From Larix kaempferi (taxonomy: Eukaryota; Streptophyta; Pinopsida; Pinales; Pinaceae): DNA of 64,000 nucleotides. Of this stretch, positions 34,381 to 45,633 are shown in pieces; positions within the stretch are counted from its first letter, which is position 1, and every line of letters begins with the position of its first letter. The stretch spans positions 7,426,001-7,490,000 of the forward strand of contig BSBM01001138.1 of NCBI GenBank assembly GCA_027924585.1, in the 5' to 3' direction. A program made the position numbers and the translations under genes. The notes below the pieces were generated by a model. The model ran no database searches. It saw only the letters and a list, made by a program, of their open reading frames with translations, and was not told the DNA's origin.

Positions 34381-34866
34381 GCTGCTACCGTGACATCTTC
34401 CATACCTCTTGCCATTCCTATCATTTTACCTTCTGTCTCATCATCGAATCTTACTGATCCTCCATCCACACTAGCTGATCAACCTACTGCCCCTGTTGAA
34501 AATCACCAAGAGCTAGCTAAAATTCAAGTTTCAACTACACCTTCAGAGCAAGTTGAGATTCAGGTTTTAACTGCTCGTGCAGAACCTATCACTTCATCCA
34601 CCACTTCCATTTCTTCTCCTTCAACTTCCAATGCTACAACGGCTTCCATTTCCATTCCTCATATAACTATGCCCATCCCAACCCCTGTTGTTTCCCAACA
34701 TGTGTCTTTGGTCACAGTTCCAAGAGTGTCTTCATCCCCTGTGGAAGAAGTAGCATATTTTGGAGAAGATGTAGTGGTCTCTCTTGGAGAGTATTTTTGG
34801 ATTATTTATAATGCATCATTTATTTTTTCTCTGTTCTTGGTACCCAATCCCATTAATCCATCTTAG
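34381..34866 (+). pseudogene. Partial second copy of the STP-rich domain
   Basis: A 158-codon frame that parallels 32240-32690. Both contain a (E)IQVST.PSE block, then TTS.SSPS(T/P)SNA, IP(H/Q)ITM.IPTP.VSQ and finally YFGED.VVSLGEY.W. After that tryptophan the similarity ends, and unrelated repeat sequence (shared with 41690-41840) begins at ~34800. So only the middle domain is present, as a truncated duplicate. It shows that the upstream ORF belongs to a repeated family. Confidence 0.65.
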
Positions 34867-34945
34867 TTTTTCTCTATTGAAATCTTATAGTCGTATCGCG
34901 CCTCCCCTTGAAGACGTATGAGGGTAATGATGAATTTACAAGTAT
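34800..34945 (+). repeat. Dispersed repeat shared with 41690-41840
   Basis: Both copies run TTTATAATGCATCATTTATT, TGTTCTTGGTACCCAATCCC, CTCCCCTTGAAGACGTATGA and GATGAATTTACA(A/G)GTATA. In the 41.7-kb copy the R430 flank (TATAACCTTCAACCTG) follows directly. Here it resumes only at ~36426, so about 1.48 kb is inserted. Confidence 0.8.
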
Positions 34946-35603
34946 ACATATCCCAGGATAGCGAAGCCACATGTTCACTAACCAAAATCCTGATCTTTAA
35001 ACCTTGAAACCATGAGTGGCTATGTTTATCTATTTATTTATATGTCTAGGGACGTGCACTCAATCCTTCATTATAATGTCTCCATCATTATAGATACCGT
35101 ATAGCACTTTCAAAACACATTGATAATTATCAAGAGTGGCGCTTTGTTTTATGTTTATCCTTGATGTCCATTTCTTTTTAAAAGTAAGATGCCCTAGTTT
35201 TTATTTTTATGGAAATATTGTCAATTCTTTTTAATAACTGATACTGAGTGCACACTAAAGTATTAATATGGTATACCAAGCGGACTAATATATATATATA
35301 TCGGATCACGAGAAGTGGTTTTGGGATCACGAGAACGATCCTCGACTCAACACGTGGTAAGCGGTAAAAATTTCGTTACCGCTTACCCTTTTCATTCTCC
35401 GTGCTAGTTGAAAGTCTGAAATCGACATCAACCATAGATATTTTATTCCGTTTCTCACCCACCGTAGATTTGATTCTTGACTTTAACATGTACCAAAGGT
35501 CATTTCTTTAAAGTTTCCAACGTTATAGAACATGCACCTTTTCCTAGTGGATTCCTTGTCTGCCACAGATCTCAACCCTCCTCGAATCTAAACCGTTGAT
35601 TTC

Positions 35604-35715
35604 TTATAAATTAACCATTTTGATCCCATAACTGTTGATTTATTATAAATTAACCATTTTGATCCCGTAACTGTTGATTTATTATAAATTAACCATTTTG
35701 GTCCCGTCAGCATGT
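35604..35715 (+). repeat. 39-bp tandem repeat, ~2.8 copies
   Basis: TTATAAATTAACCATTTTG starts at 35604, 35643 and 35682, exactly 39 bp apart, with only a few substitutions. Confidence 0.92.
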
Positions 35716-35789
35716 AAGAAAGGTGAATTTTTTCTTAAAGTTTTCTCAAGCATCAAGTTTTCGCGGGCATTCTCTGGCCGCCATCGCAT

Positions 35790-36323
35790 TTACCTAACCA
35801 CTGAAATATTCTCAGTAGTTTTGGTGTGGCAGTCAAATCTTGGGTAACAGTTCCATGCAACGAACTTTGTTTTACGCTCGGTCCCATCTACGTTCAATGC
35901 AGCTGAATCCCTACGCAGGTTCCATGCTCGGTTCAGACTCCAGTCGCACACTGCCACACTCCAGTAGAACGCTTGGTTCAAGAACCTTATATAGCTGTCC
36001 CATTCATGTGCGCACCACCCGCTGAATCCCAAATATTTTTCACTGAACAAGTAAGTATCTTGAGTAAATTTATCCTTGGTCTTTTTAATTTTATCAAGAG
36101 CAATAAGACCATATTCCTTCAATAAACTCATAATATCTTCTGAAAGTTTGTAATTTTCTTCCAAACCCAGGATTAGATCTATACTGACCAATATATCCTT
36201 TCCATTTCCTACTCGACAATAGAGATAATTTTCCAGCCAATTATACACTTTTAGGAAACCATCCCAAACAAGAGATACACCTCTTGTTCTTTTCTTTGGA
36301 TATTTGATCCAGTTTCGAACCAA
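35790..36323 (-). pseudogene. LINE-like reverse transcriptase C-terminal fragment
   Basis: A 177-codon minus frame reading LVWDGFLKVYNWLENYLYCRVGNGKDILVSID, then LSEDIMSLLKEYGLI and CAHEWDSYIRFLNQA. The 'W..(G/N)G..I.(I/L)..D' block after an 'L.W.GF.K...W' block resembles the region between RT and the zinc finger of plant LINE ORF2. The RT catalytic core and endonuclease are absent. It lies inside the ~1.48-kb segment inserted between 34945 and 36426 relative to the 41.7-kb copy, so it may have arrived with that insertion. Motif-based call only. Confidence 0.4.
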
Positions 36324-37015
36324 TTAGAAATTTTTTTAATGAAACGTTGAGTTAATTTATTATTGTCAATTGAAGTGTAACTTTTTTAATTAAATACATT
36401 CATGCTAGAAGGGTGGTATGAATATATAACCTTCAACTTGAAATTAAGTTCATCCTTTAATTTTGATCCCTGATACCTATTCCAAAAATTTATATAAGTT
36501 AAATCCATATGTTTATATTGAAATGGTACCATTAATAACCTTAATATTCGTTTATACAGTCTTTAGATTGATTTTAAAAATCAAATATGCCACGTGGCAC
36601 AATTTGGGCATTCCACGTGTCACCATGGGAAACTAGATATTGACATTTTAACAACAAAATTTATAGAATTTTTGCTACAAAGAGTTTGCTGGCAATTCGA
36701 AATATTGTCAGAGAAAGAGAGGTTGCTCTTTCGTCAGGTTGTTCTATTTCGGGGCATTGGAAGTAGATGCTAAGGAGAAAGAGTGTCAGCTCCTTTCTCC
36801 AGGGATGATTTTTTAGGAGTGGCGAAAGTAGATATCGTTAGTCTGAACACAAATTTCATAGGAACATTGCTTCGCACATTTTGCTGGCAAGTGGAAATAT
36901 CCATAGAGAAAGAGAGACATCTCTTTCTCCAAGTTCTATTTTTAAAATTCCCTTGTAAAAGAAGGGGCAGCCGACCCTTCTTCTTCCCAATATTCTTTTC
37001 GTTGTAATTCGAGAC

Positions 37016-37045
37016 CACAAGAAGGGTCGGTCGATCCTTCTTGTG
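37016..37045. other. R430 hairpin, 10-bp stem
   Basis: CACAAGAAGG and its exact complement CCTTCTTGTG enclose a 10-base loop, GTCGGTCGAT. Equivalent arms occur in most other R430 units with a few changes. Confidence 0.85.
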
Positions 37046-37272
37046 TTCTCCATTCTGGTTATCATTGAATTGCTAGATAAAGGTTTTCACAATTATATAC
37101 TAAACGAAGGGGCGTCCAATCCTTCTTATCGGAAAACAAAAGTCGAGACAAACTATTTGTATATGTTATAACTTAGCTGATGTCCGGTCCCTACTATTTA
37201 CTGCGGAAGTCAGAAGTCGAGAATTGTCCCTATCCTTCGTAGATCAAATAGTTTTATATTTCTCTCGTAAAT

Positions 37273-37292
37273 GAAGGGTCGGTCGACCCTTC
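37273..37292. other. R430 hairpin, 9-bp stem
   Basis: GAAGGGTCG and CGACCCTTC are exact complements separated by GT. It is one of about four hairpin positions per 430-bp unit. Confidence 0.85.
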
Positions 37293-38220
37293 TTATGCTC
37301 AGTATTCTTCCGGTGTTCACCATTTTAGATATAGATGCATTGACGCCTTAGCCTTCATAGGTTGAATATTTTAAAAATTTCATCATAAATGAAGGGGCGT
37401 TTGACCCTTCTTCTACCCAATATTCTATTCATAATAGTTCTAGAATGCAAGAAGGGTCGGTCGATCATTCTTTATTTCGCCATTCTGGATATAGGTGAAT
37501 TGTTGGATATAGTTGTTCACAATTATCTACTAAACGAAGGGGTGACCGATCCTTCTCGTCGGAAAATGGAAGTCGGGACAAACATTTTTATATGTTAGAG
37601 CTTAGATGATGTCCAGGTCCCTACTATTTACAGCAGAAGTCGGAATTCGGGAATTGTTGACATAGCCTTCGTAGATTAAATATTTTTACATTTATCTCGT
37701 AAATGAAGGTTTGGTTGACCCTTACTGTGCTTAGTATTCTTCCCGTGTTCACCATTATGGATATACACTAATTGACGGCCTGCCCTTCGTAGGTTGAATA
37801 TTTTTACAATTCCCTCATATTTGAAGGGGCGGCTAACCCTTCCTCTGCTCGGTATTCTTTTGGTAATAGTTCTAGACTGCAAGAATGGTAGGTTGATATT
37901 TCTTCAATTCGCCATTCTGGATATAGGGAATTGTTGGATATAAATGTTCACAATTATCTACTAAACGAAGGTGTGACCGATCCTTCTTGTCGGAAAACGA
38001 AAGTCGGGACAAACATTTTTTTAATGTTCTAACTTATCTTGTGATTTGGTTTCCTAAATGTAGTGCAATATTATTTTATATTCTGTTACTTGTAATGTTG
38101 TGATTTCTCTGTTATTTGATTATATAATATGTATGTTTGAAAAGAGAACACATAAAATTCTGAGAACTTTTTGAAAAGAAAGAACACATCAAATTTGAAT
38201 ATTTTAATGCCCCTCAAAGG

Positions 38221-39470
38221 GATTTCATTGATTACATAGTCCTATAACAACACTTATCCATCAACTAATTGCAAAGCCAAAAGTTTCATATATCAAGCAC
38301 AAAAAAGTATATAAACACGCAAGTATATAGATACCAGTGATACACGATATATAATAAACAATCAAGTATATATATAGGAACACAAGAAAAGTAATGGTAG
38401 CAAAGTCAAGACGTCTTCTATTACTCAGGACCAAGTACAATACAATACAATGTCTTTGTGCCGCATGTATTCGGCTCAATAACCTATATATATAGTTTAC
38501 AGATGGATACATAACGACTCGTCGATTCAATAACTGACGTGACTAACTGACTCGACATGTGGTGATCGACACGACGGTTTGGCATGTTCTCCAAAGTGGT
38601 AGAACATAGGACCTATTTGGGAGGCCAACCTAGGATCCTCCAACATCTCCCCCACGAACAAGATCTTTCTTCATCCCAAAGAAATCAGAAAATAAATGGA
38701 GTGGAATGAACATATATACTTCACTGTGGTTTGTCTCATAAATAAGTGTACCGGATGACTCTGAGTTGGTACCATCTTCTCCCTTGGCTGGAAATGGGTC
38801 ATCATTTTTGGAAACGTGTCCATGCAGGCTGAAGAAGCTGACAGCATGGTCTGGTAAAAAAAAATATTCGACGACTGCTGCAAGCCTATCCTTCACGACC
38901 GTGGTAGCGCATGTTGTGTTAGAAAGGAAAGATTCCAGGACAAGGACTTGCATACCAATTAGTTATTGAAAGGAGAGTGACAGAAAGAAGATTGACATAA
39001 ACGTGATTGGTGCCAAAGAACATAATGACAAAACCATGTATTGGGACTTCGAGAGTACTCGAAATGCCCATATATCATGGTTTGGTGCGGATTTTCCAGG
39101 GATCCGATGTCGAAATGCTCATATATCACGAAGAGCATTGGGAAGCGGTAATAAGACTCAATCATTTCTCATAAAACAACAAAAGACATAGAACAGAGGC
39201 AGTAAAGAAAATTGCCATGGATTTCCCAAAGATTTCAGTTTGTTGCGATATGGGGCATGGTTAGCATATATATAGTGAGTGGCCAATGAGTTGATAGATT
39301 GACCGGGATGGGACGGATGGTGAACGATAATTATCATAGTATGGCGGGATGGTGGTCATAGATATCATCTATAGCGACAACAGATTTTGCTGGAGTAATC
39401 ATAGATATCACTCGTGTGAAGAAAATAATCTAATTATTCTTCAATCGACATTATGTCTTGTCACGAACAA
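38221..39470 (-). repeat. Left arm of large inverted repeat
   Basis: Reverse-complement similarity to 39840-41340. Matching blocks include the reverse of ATATATGAGCATTTCGA (39.1 kb) with ATATATGATCATTTCGA (40.65 kb), and CCATGATATATGGGCATTTC in both. GTTGTTTTAT.AGAAAT also matches, as does the outer CTTG(C)TTGTTTATA.ACTTTT. Inner blocks (GATGATATCTATGACCACCATCC) match near 39350 and 39976. The strand records orientation relative to the right arm only. The 107-codon frame at 38630-38953 shows no domain I recognise. CCAACATCTCCCCCAC near 38640 looks like an LTR end plus purine tract on the minus strand, so the arms may contain an old LTR. Confidence 0.75.
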
Positions 39471-39840
39471 AATATACACCATGATACAGATGTCATAGGC
39501 AGGGAAAATTTTAGGGGCGAAATTTCGCCAATTGGCTATTTTTTGGGCCTTTGTTCAAAAAATAAATTCGCTATTTGGTCATTTTTAGTCTCTAATATCG
39601 CCTATATTTACATTAGATATGTTTTTTTATCATAATATTCGCCAAAATTTACAAGTTTCAATAGTAAATTGTTTGTTTCATATTTAATATTCGCCTACCA
39701 ATCAATATCTATGTTTTTTTCAATCCAAAATAATTGCCTAGAATACTACACTTAAGCATACTTCTATAATCCTTAAAAAATACCATGGTCGTAGGAGTAA
39801 AGTTTACTCCAGGAAGTAAATGCCCATCGAAGTGAAGCCC
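39470..39840. other. Spacer of the large inverted repeat
   Basis: About 370 bp of AT-rich sequence between the arms. It has no coding frame above 60 codons and no further symmetry. Confidence 0.5.
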
Positions 39841-41340
39841 TTGGTGAAGTAAAAGTTCGTGACAAGACATAATGTCATGAACTTCTATATAATTCTACAA
39901 TTACTCCAGTTCGTGAGTAGACATAATGTTATGAACTTCCATATAATTGTACAATTAATCTACCGAACTCTACAGAGATGATATCTATGACCACCATCCC
40001 ACCATACTGTGATAATTACCGTTCCCCAACTGTCCCATCCTAGTACAATAAAATAATAAAAAAATAGTAACCTCACTCTTCTTAATATGCCACTTGTTTT
40101 CTTGTTGATTGAAAATGACTCTTTTAAATATGGTCCTCATTACTAATTTTGGAAAAATAAATATTTATAATATTTATAAGTTTTAAATCCGTTATAAAAA
40201 ATTAGTAACCTCACTATTTTACTTTTTTAAGGAGAAACATTCCTTCTTTTTGTTTTTTTTTTTAAATAGAAACATTTTACTTTTTAAAAAGAAACATTCT
40301 TTCTTTTTGTTTTTTTAAAATATAAACATTTTACTTTTTATTGCAATGGTGTAGATAAAAAATCTTATAAAAAGAATGAAATCTCATAAAAAGAATGAAA
40401 AATGTCATACAATATAGTAAATTTCCTTTCCCTTCAAATGAAAAAATATACAATAACCGTCCGACCATACTGTGGTAATTACTACTCCTCATCTGTACCA
40501 TCCCAGTCAATTGAGCAATTCACTAGCCACTTGCAACAAAACGAAATCTTCGAGAAGTAATGGCACTCTTCTTTACCGCCTCTGTTCCGTTTCCTTTGTT
40601 GTTTTATCAGAAATACTTGAGTCTTGTGGTCGCTATCCAATTCTCTTTGTGATATATGATCATTTCGATTTATCTTCCCTGACAAATCATCACCACACCA
40701 TGATATATGGGCATTTCAAGCACTCTTGAAGCCCCAAAATCAGGATTTGTCATTCTTTATCTTGCCACCAATCAAGATTAGTGGTTGAGGTAACTGTTGA
40801 TAGCATGAAAAACCATGTTGATAGTAAGAAGAGCCATGCTGACAACAATAAGAGCCATGTTGACAGCAAGAATGGCCTTGTTGATAGTAAGAACAGCTAT
40901 GTTGACATTAAGAATGGCCATGTTGACAACAAGAGTAGACTTGTTGACAACAACAACACCCATGTTGACAGCAAGAACACCCATGTTGACAGCAAGAATG
41001 GCAACGATAGATGCTAGTCATCCAAAGTAGTTGGTACTAGACCCTGTTGTCAACTTTCGTTTGCCAGTATGGACACGCTCCCATACCCGAGGATGCTCAG
41101 AGTCATCAACTATCTACACTTAGTTACAAGACAAGCAGCCGTGAATTTCATCTGTTTATCCATATCCATGAGGCACTGAGACATTGTATTGTATTGTACT
41201 TGGTCATGAGTAATAGAATACTTCTTGACTTCTTGACTATTCTATATATCAGGTATCTTTTTTATTATATATCATGTATCGTTGGTCTCTATATTCTTGC
41301 TTGTTTATAGACTTTTCTGTGCATGAAGTATGAAACTTTT
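39840..41340 (+). repeat. Right arm of large inverted repeat
   Basis: Reverse complement of 38221-39470 in order, but interrupted. An AT-rich segment (~40046-40460) separates two versions of the same block, CCATACTGTGATAATTACC at ~40010 and CCATACTGTGGTAATTACT at ~40466. The 21-bp array at 40793-41002 is also absent from the left arm. No transposase frame is present, so this is at best a non-autonomous foldback-like structure or an inverted duplication. Confidence 0.7.
40793..41002 (+). repeat. 21-bp tandem array, 10 copies
   Basis: The core (C)ATGTTGACAGCAAGAA recurs every 21 bp from 40793 through 40982 with variable third positions. It stays open in more than one frame. The frame starting at 40781 reads HVDSKN-type heptapeptides. 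The array is too short and isolated to call a gene. It lies only in the right arm of the inverted repeat. Confidence 0.93.
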
Positions 41341-41689
41341 TATATATATATAGACTTTTGTTTATTGAATTTTATATGCATGAAGTACGCAAATTTTCTA
41401 TGCTTGAAAAGAGCAAATAGAAAACCTATGTCGCGATTGGACACAAAGGTTCCTTAAATAATATAAAGAGTGATCTTGTATCGGAAATAATGGTCACTTG
41501 GTGTCTTAATGTACAGTACCTCCACCCCCAACTTTATTTCTCCTACGTCTCCTGGGGTATCTTCCTGGCCTCAATCTATAATGTTTTCAAATATTTTTGT
41601 TGTGTTCTTGGCCCCGAATCCCATTAATCCCTTTTAATATTTTTTTATAAAATCATTTTGCTATGTTCTTGGTCTGTAATCCCATTTAT

Positions 41690-42646
41690 CCTTTATTTAT
41701 AATGCATCATTTATTTTTTTCTATGTTCTTGGTACCCAATCCCATTAATACCTCTTAGTTTTTATCCATTGCAATCTTATAATCATATCACTCCTCCCCT
41801 TGAAGACGTATGAGGGTAATGATGAATTTACAGGTATAACCTTCAACCTGAAATCAAGTTCAGAATTTCAAATTTGATCCCTGATACCTATTCCAAAAAT
41901 TTATATAAGTTAAATCCATATGTTTATATTGAAATGGTACCATTAATATCCTTAATATTAGTTTATACAATCTTTAGACTAATTTTAAAAATCAAATATG
42001 CCACGTGGCACAATATGAGCATTCCATCTGTCACCATGGGAAACTAGATATCAACATTTTAACAACAAAATTTATAGAAGTTTTGTTGCAAAGAGTTTGT
42101 TGGCATGTTGAAATTTTGTTAGAGAAAGAGAGGTCGCTCTTTCGTCAGGTTGTTCTATTTCAGGGTGTTGGAAGTAGATATTGAGGAGAAAGAGCGCCCA
42201 CTCCTTTCTCTAGGGATGATTTTTTAGGAGTGGCGAACGTAGATATTGACACTCTGAACAAAAACTTCATATGAACATTGCATCGCACATTTTGCTAGCA
42301 AGTGAAAATACCCACTAAGAAATAGGTTGCTCTTTATCCAAGTTCTATTTTTACAATTCCCTTGTAAATGAAGGGGTGACCAAACCTTCTTCTTCCCAAT
42401 ATTCTTTTCGTTATAGTTCGAGACTGCAATAAGGTTTGGTCGATATTTCTTGTGTTCTCCATTCTGGTTATCGTTGAATTGCTAGATACAGGTTTTCACA
42501 ATTATCTACTAAACGAAGGGGCGCCCGATCCTTCTTGTCAGAAAATGGAAGTTGGGACAAATAATTTGTATATGCTATAACTTAGCTGATGTCCGGTCCC
42601 TACTATTTACTGCTGAAGTCGGAAGTCGAGAATTGTTGGCCTAGCC
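41690..42646 (+). repeat. R430 hairpin repeat family, block 3, left part
   Basis: Starts with the same dispersed segment as 34800-34945 and passes directly into the R430 flank (TATAACCTTCAACCTG at ~41836). It keeps the first CACGTG at 42002. It reaches the unit landmark CCTTGTAAATGAAGGGG at 42359 and the CCCTACTATTTAC landmark at ~42600. At 42647 the gypsy derivative is inserted. The unit resumes at 46972. Confidence 0.9.
42642..42646. repeat. Target-site duplication TAGCC, left
   Basis: TAGCC precedes TGTTAGGAACC and is repeated at 46972-46976. Confidence 0.95.
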
Positions 42647-43031
42647 TGTTAGGAACCTATGTTAACCCTTCTCTTTACTATGTTAGTATATTGTTGTTGG
42701 ACGCATATGCTTTGTAAGTCGTCCCGTAGTATTTGTTGATCCGTAGTTTATATTAGCCCATAGTATTGACCCATAGTATTGGACGCATATGCTTTGTAAG
42801 TCATCCCGTAGTATTGTATGTCCCATGGTTTTGACTCATAGTATTGGGCATAGACTTAGTATATAAGTGTGTGTTGAGGTCATTGAAGGCACCGTGAAGT
42901 TAAATGTATTGAGCTTGCTCAAAGGAGGTTTCCCCCTCGAAGTGGACCATGATCAATATAAAAGTGATTATGTTCTATTATTTCTGATATCTTGTGTATT
43001 TGCATTAATTAATTATTGCAGGTTCATCACA
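42647..43031 (+). repeat. Gypsy derivative 5' LTR
   Basis: Starts TGTTAGGAACCTATG and ends GGTTCATCACA. It holds an internal duplicated CCATAGTATTG(A/G) block, present once fewer in the 3' LTR. A TATA-like GTATATAAGTG lies near 42860. Confidence 0.95.
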
Positions 43032-43033
43032 TC

Positions 43034-43045
43034 TGGTATCAGAGC
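43034..43045 (+). other. Gypsy derivative primer-binding site
   Basis: TGGTATCAGAGC starts two bases after the 5' LTR, the initiator-tRNA-Met PBS. Confidence 0.95.
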
Positions 43046-44067
43046 ACTTTCTTGGGCTCGCTGGGTGAAATTTCTGCCAAATATTTTTTTTCGCATCTGT
43101 TGCAGGTTCAGATTTGGGAATAATCCCTATCCGCTTAACTGTGGGAAGTACTTGGGCATAAGCCCTAAAACTCATTGTGAGGAGTACCACAGGAACCCCG
43201 AAGTAGTTGGCCCATTGGGAGGACCTGCCAACGAAAAGGGCAACGACCCCTACCTGATTGACTAGTTTCCACCCGTGAGGTAAACCAAGAGCTGTCGTTT
43301 GTGGCAAAGCGGTTATCAATTTTACCTGAGCCATGGAGTGAGGGGTATTGCTCCAATACGCAAGCTGTCAGACAGAATTGGTGGTTGAGTGAAACCCCTG
43401 AACTGTTAGGAAGCCGCACATACCTGGGGTCCATATCTATTTTCAGTTGAACTGTTGCCGATCACTTCCGCTCCAAATCCAGCCGTTTCAGATCTATTCT
43501 GAAAGTCGTTCCATATCCAGCCGTTTTCGATCCCTTCTGTGCCATTGCAAATCCATCTATTGCGGATCCCTTCCACGCCACTGTTGCCGATCCATTTCTG
43601 AAAATAAAAAAAATATAAAAAAAAAGTATAAAATTCAGTTTTTTTCTCCATATCTCCCTTGTTTTCACTCTGTTTCCCTTGAAATTTTCGGGGAACCCCT
43701 GTCATTCCATTCTGCATCTTTCATTCCTGAGGACCCTATCCCTAATTCCCCTTCCCAAAGCCCGAAATCCCACATTTTTCTATTTTTAGGGTTTGCCATA
43801 ACTTCCTCAGATTTCACCCAATCACCTTCAAATTTTACCAAAGAATTCCTTTCTGAATTCTGCTTCTTTGTCCCTCTCTGCCAAATTTTCTCATTATGTC
43901 ACCCCGCTTCTAAAATTCCCCTTTTTGCTTTCTTGTCCTTTCGACATTGTCCAAAATCTAGTCAAACCCCAATTACCCATCAGATTGTTTCCCCAATCCA
44001 AATTTCCCTTTACTAAATCAGCTTCTATTTGTGTTTTTCTACCCATTCCACCAAAAAAAAAAACCTG
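43046..44067 (+). other. Leader of gypsy derivative, no gene
   Basis: About 1 kb between PBS and Gag. ATTTCCATATCC-like and GCCGATC(C/A)CTTCC-type blocks recur near 43440-43590. Long open frames on both strands here (e.g. 43447-44016) have biased, repetitive codons and no domain, so I treat them as chance. Confidence 0.5.
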
Positions 44068-45633
44068 GTTATGGTTGTCACCCGTGCAGGAGCAAACACC
44101 ATGGAGGAAGCACTTGCAGCCATCCAAACCAAACTCCAAGATCTGGATGAAAAATTTCTCAGCCTCCATCTTCAACATTCAGCCATGAACAATAACCGAC
44201 AGCCAGAATCTTTTGCAGCCACCGAGTTCTCTTCTTCCAACAATTTTCGTGGGCCGAAGCTTGATTTTCCTCGCTTCAATGGTATTTATCCGACTGGATG
44301 GATATACCGAGTAGAGCAATATTTCAGTCTGCATAATACTTTTGATGTCTAGAAAGTTCCACTTGCATCCTTTCATTTGGAATAGGAAGCCCTTCAATGG
44401 TACCGTTGGTACATCAAAGCTCATCCTGAGCCAAACTGGACAGATTTTTTGCCAACTCATTTTGCCACGATTTGGTCCTAGTGATTTTGATGATTTCACA
44501 GGAGCACTCACTAAACTTCACCAAATTGGCACAGTGAGAGAGTATTAGACAAAATTTGAGAAATTGGCCAATCACACAGAAGGCTTGTCTGATGAATTCT
44601 ACAGGAGTTGTTTTATCAATGGTCTCAAGGATGAAATCCGCCTAGAGGTCAAAATGTTTTGTCCCAACACAATGATGGAAGTCCTAGGGTTGGCTAAGCT
44701 GGCCAAGGACAAGATCGCAGCTCAACACCGCTCCAAACCCACCTTTCTTCCCTTCAGAAATATGGGTTCCCAACGACCTCCCATCACGCCTTCTCCTCAA
44801 CCAACTCCTATCAAGCATTTATCTGAAATAGAAATGCAGGCACGCCGAGAAAAAGGGCTTTGCTATAATTTTGATGAGAAATTCACTCGGGGACATAGAT
44901 GTGTTCAACAAAACCTTTATCTCTTGGATGTGGATTCTTCGCCTGCCTTAGAACTTGGTGAAGAAGCTATAGATACAATAGATGATCAGGTCAACATTCA
45001 ACACCCGCCTGTTGACACCCCATCTCAGGATGACCCACCTGATATCTCTCTCCATGCTGTAACCGGCGTCACCACCCCACAAACAATGCGGGTCAGGGGA
45101 TATTTCAAGAAGCTCCCTCTTACCATACTCATTGATTCTGGTAGTGCTCATAACTTCATTGACCCTAGGATTGCCAAATAGGCTGATTGTTTTGTCCATC
45201 CTTGCTCCAACTTTGAAGTCATGGTTTCCAATGGGGGCACCTTACCTTGCAAGGGGAAGTGTCACAATGTGTGTATCTCTATGGAAGATTATAACCTACG
45301 CTCTGACATGTTTGCCTTGTCCTTAGGCGGATGTGATGTGGTTTTGGGCGTTCAATGGTTACGCACACTTGGCCCCATCTTATGGGATTTTGCTGAACTT
45401 TGGATGCAGTTTAAAGTCAACGGGGCACAACAAAAATTTATGGGATTACAACCAGGGTCTCTCTGCATCATCAGTTCACATCGCCTGGAAAAAATCCTTA
45501 AGAAGAATTCACATGGTGTCATCGCTCAGCTCAATTCCATTCAGATGCACCCATCAACAGTCTCCACTACTTCCTTGGATAGATATGCAGGTATCTTTGC
45601 TGAAACAATGCACTTGCTGCCTTCAAGAGACCT
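44068..45633 (+). pseudogene. Gypsy Gag and protease, broken
   Basis: The Gag frame starts near VVTRAGANTMEEALAAIQTK (44068). It contains FPRFNG.YPTGWIYRVEQYF and has TAG stops after FDV (44349) and about 12 codons later. A frameshift at ~44440-44470 moves it into the frame that continues through GLSDEFYRSCFINGLKDEIR. A zinc-knuckle-like CYNFDEKFTRGHRC (~44860) follows, where the usual second Cys is Phe. The protease site ILIDSGSAHNFIDPRI (~45130) is intact, followed by a TAG at 45179-45181. The protease-to-RT connector continues in frame to IFAETMHLLPSRD near 45630, where the deletion begins. No RT core (FLDD or similar) exists. Confidence 0.88.

Larger units (their letters stand above)
36426..38040 (+). 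repeat. R430 hairpin repeat family, block 2
   Basis: The shared flank begins at ~36426 (TATAACCTTCAAC.TG). The paired CACGTG motifs are at 36591/36614. The tandem units are marked by (C/T)(C/T)ATAAATGAAGGGG-type landmarks at about 36950, 37382 and 37812, spacing 432 and 430 bp. Strong hairpins include 37273-37292 (9-bp stem GAAGGGTCG, 2-base loop) and 37016-37045 (10-bp stem CACAAGAAGG). The block ends near ...TTAATGTTCTAAC at 38035, a different phase of the unit from block 1. Confidence 0.9.

Noticed and set aside
35288-35303. Short TA-repeat as a functional element
   Set aside because: A plain microsatellite of about 14 bases with no context.
38630-38953. 107-codon minus frame as a gene inside the inverted repeat
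   Set aside because: No recognisable domain and no intact counterpart in the opposite arm. It may be a fragment of an old element but cannot be supported as a gene.
40793-41002. CRISPR or short protein gene at the 21-bp array
   Set aside because: No unique spacers and no gene context; a simple tandem array.
43447-44188. 189- and 106-codon frames in the gypsy derivative leader
   Set aside because: No domain, biased repetitive sequence, and an antisense frame is equally open. The real Gag begins near 44068 by motif.
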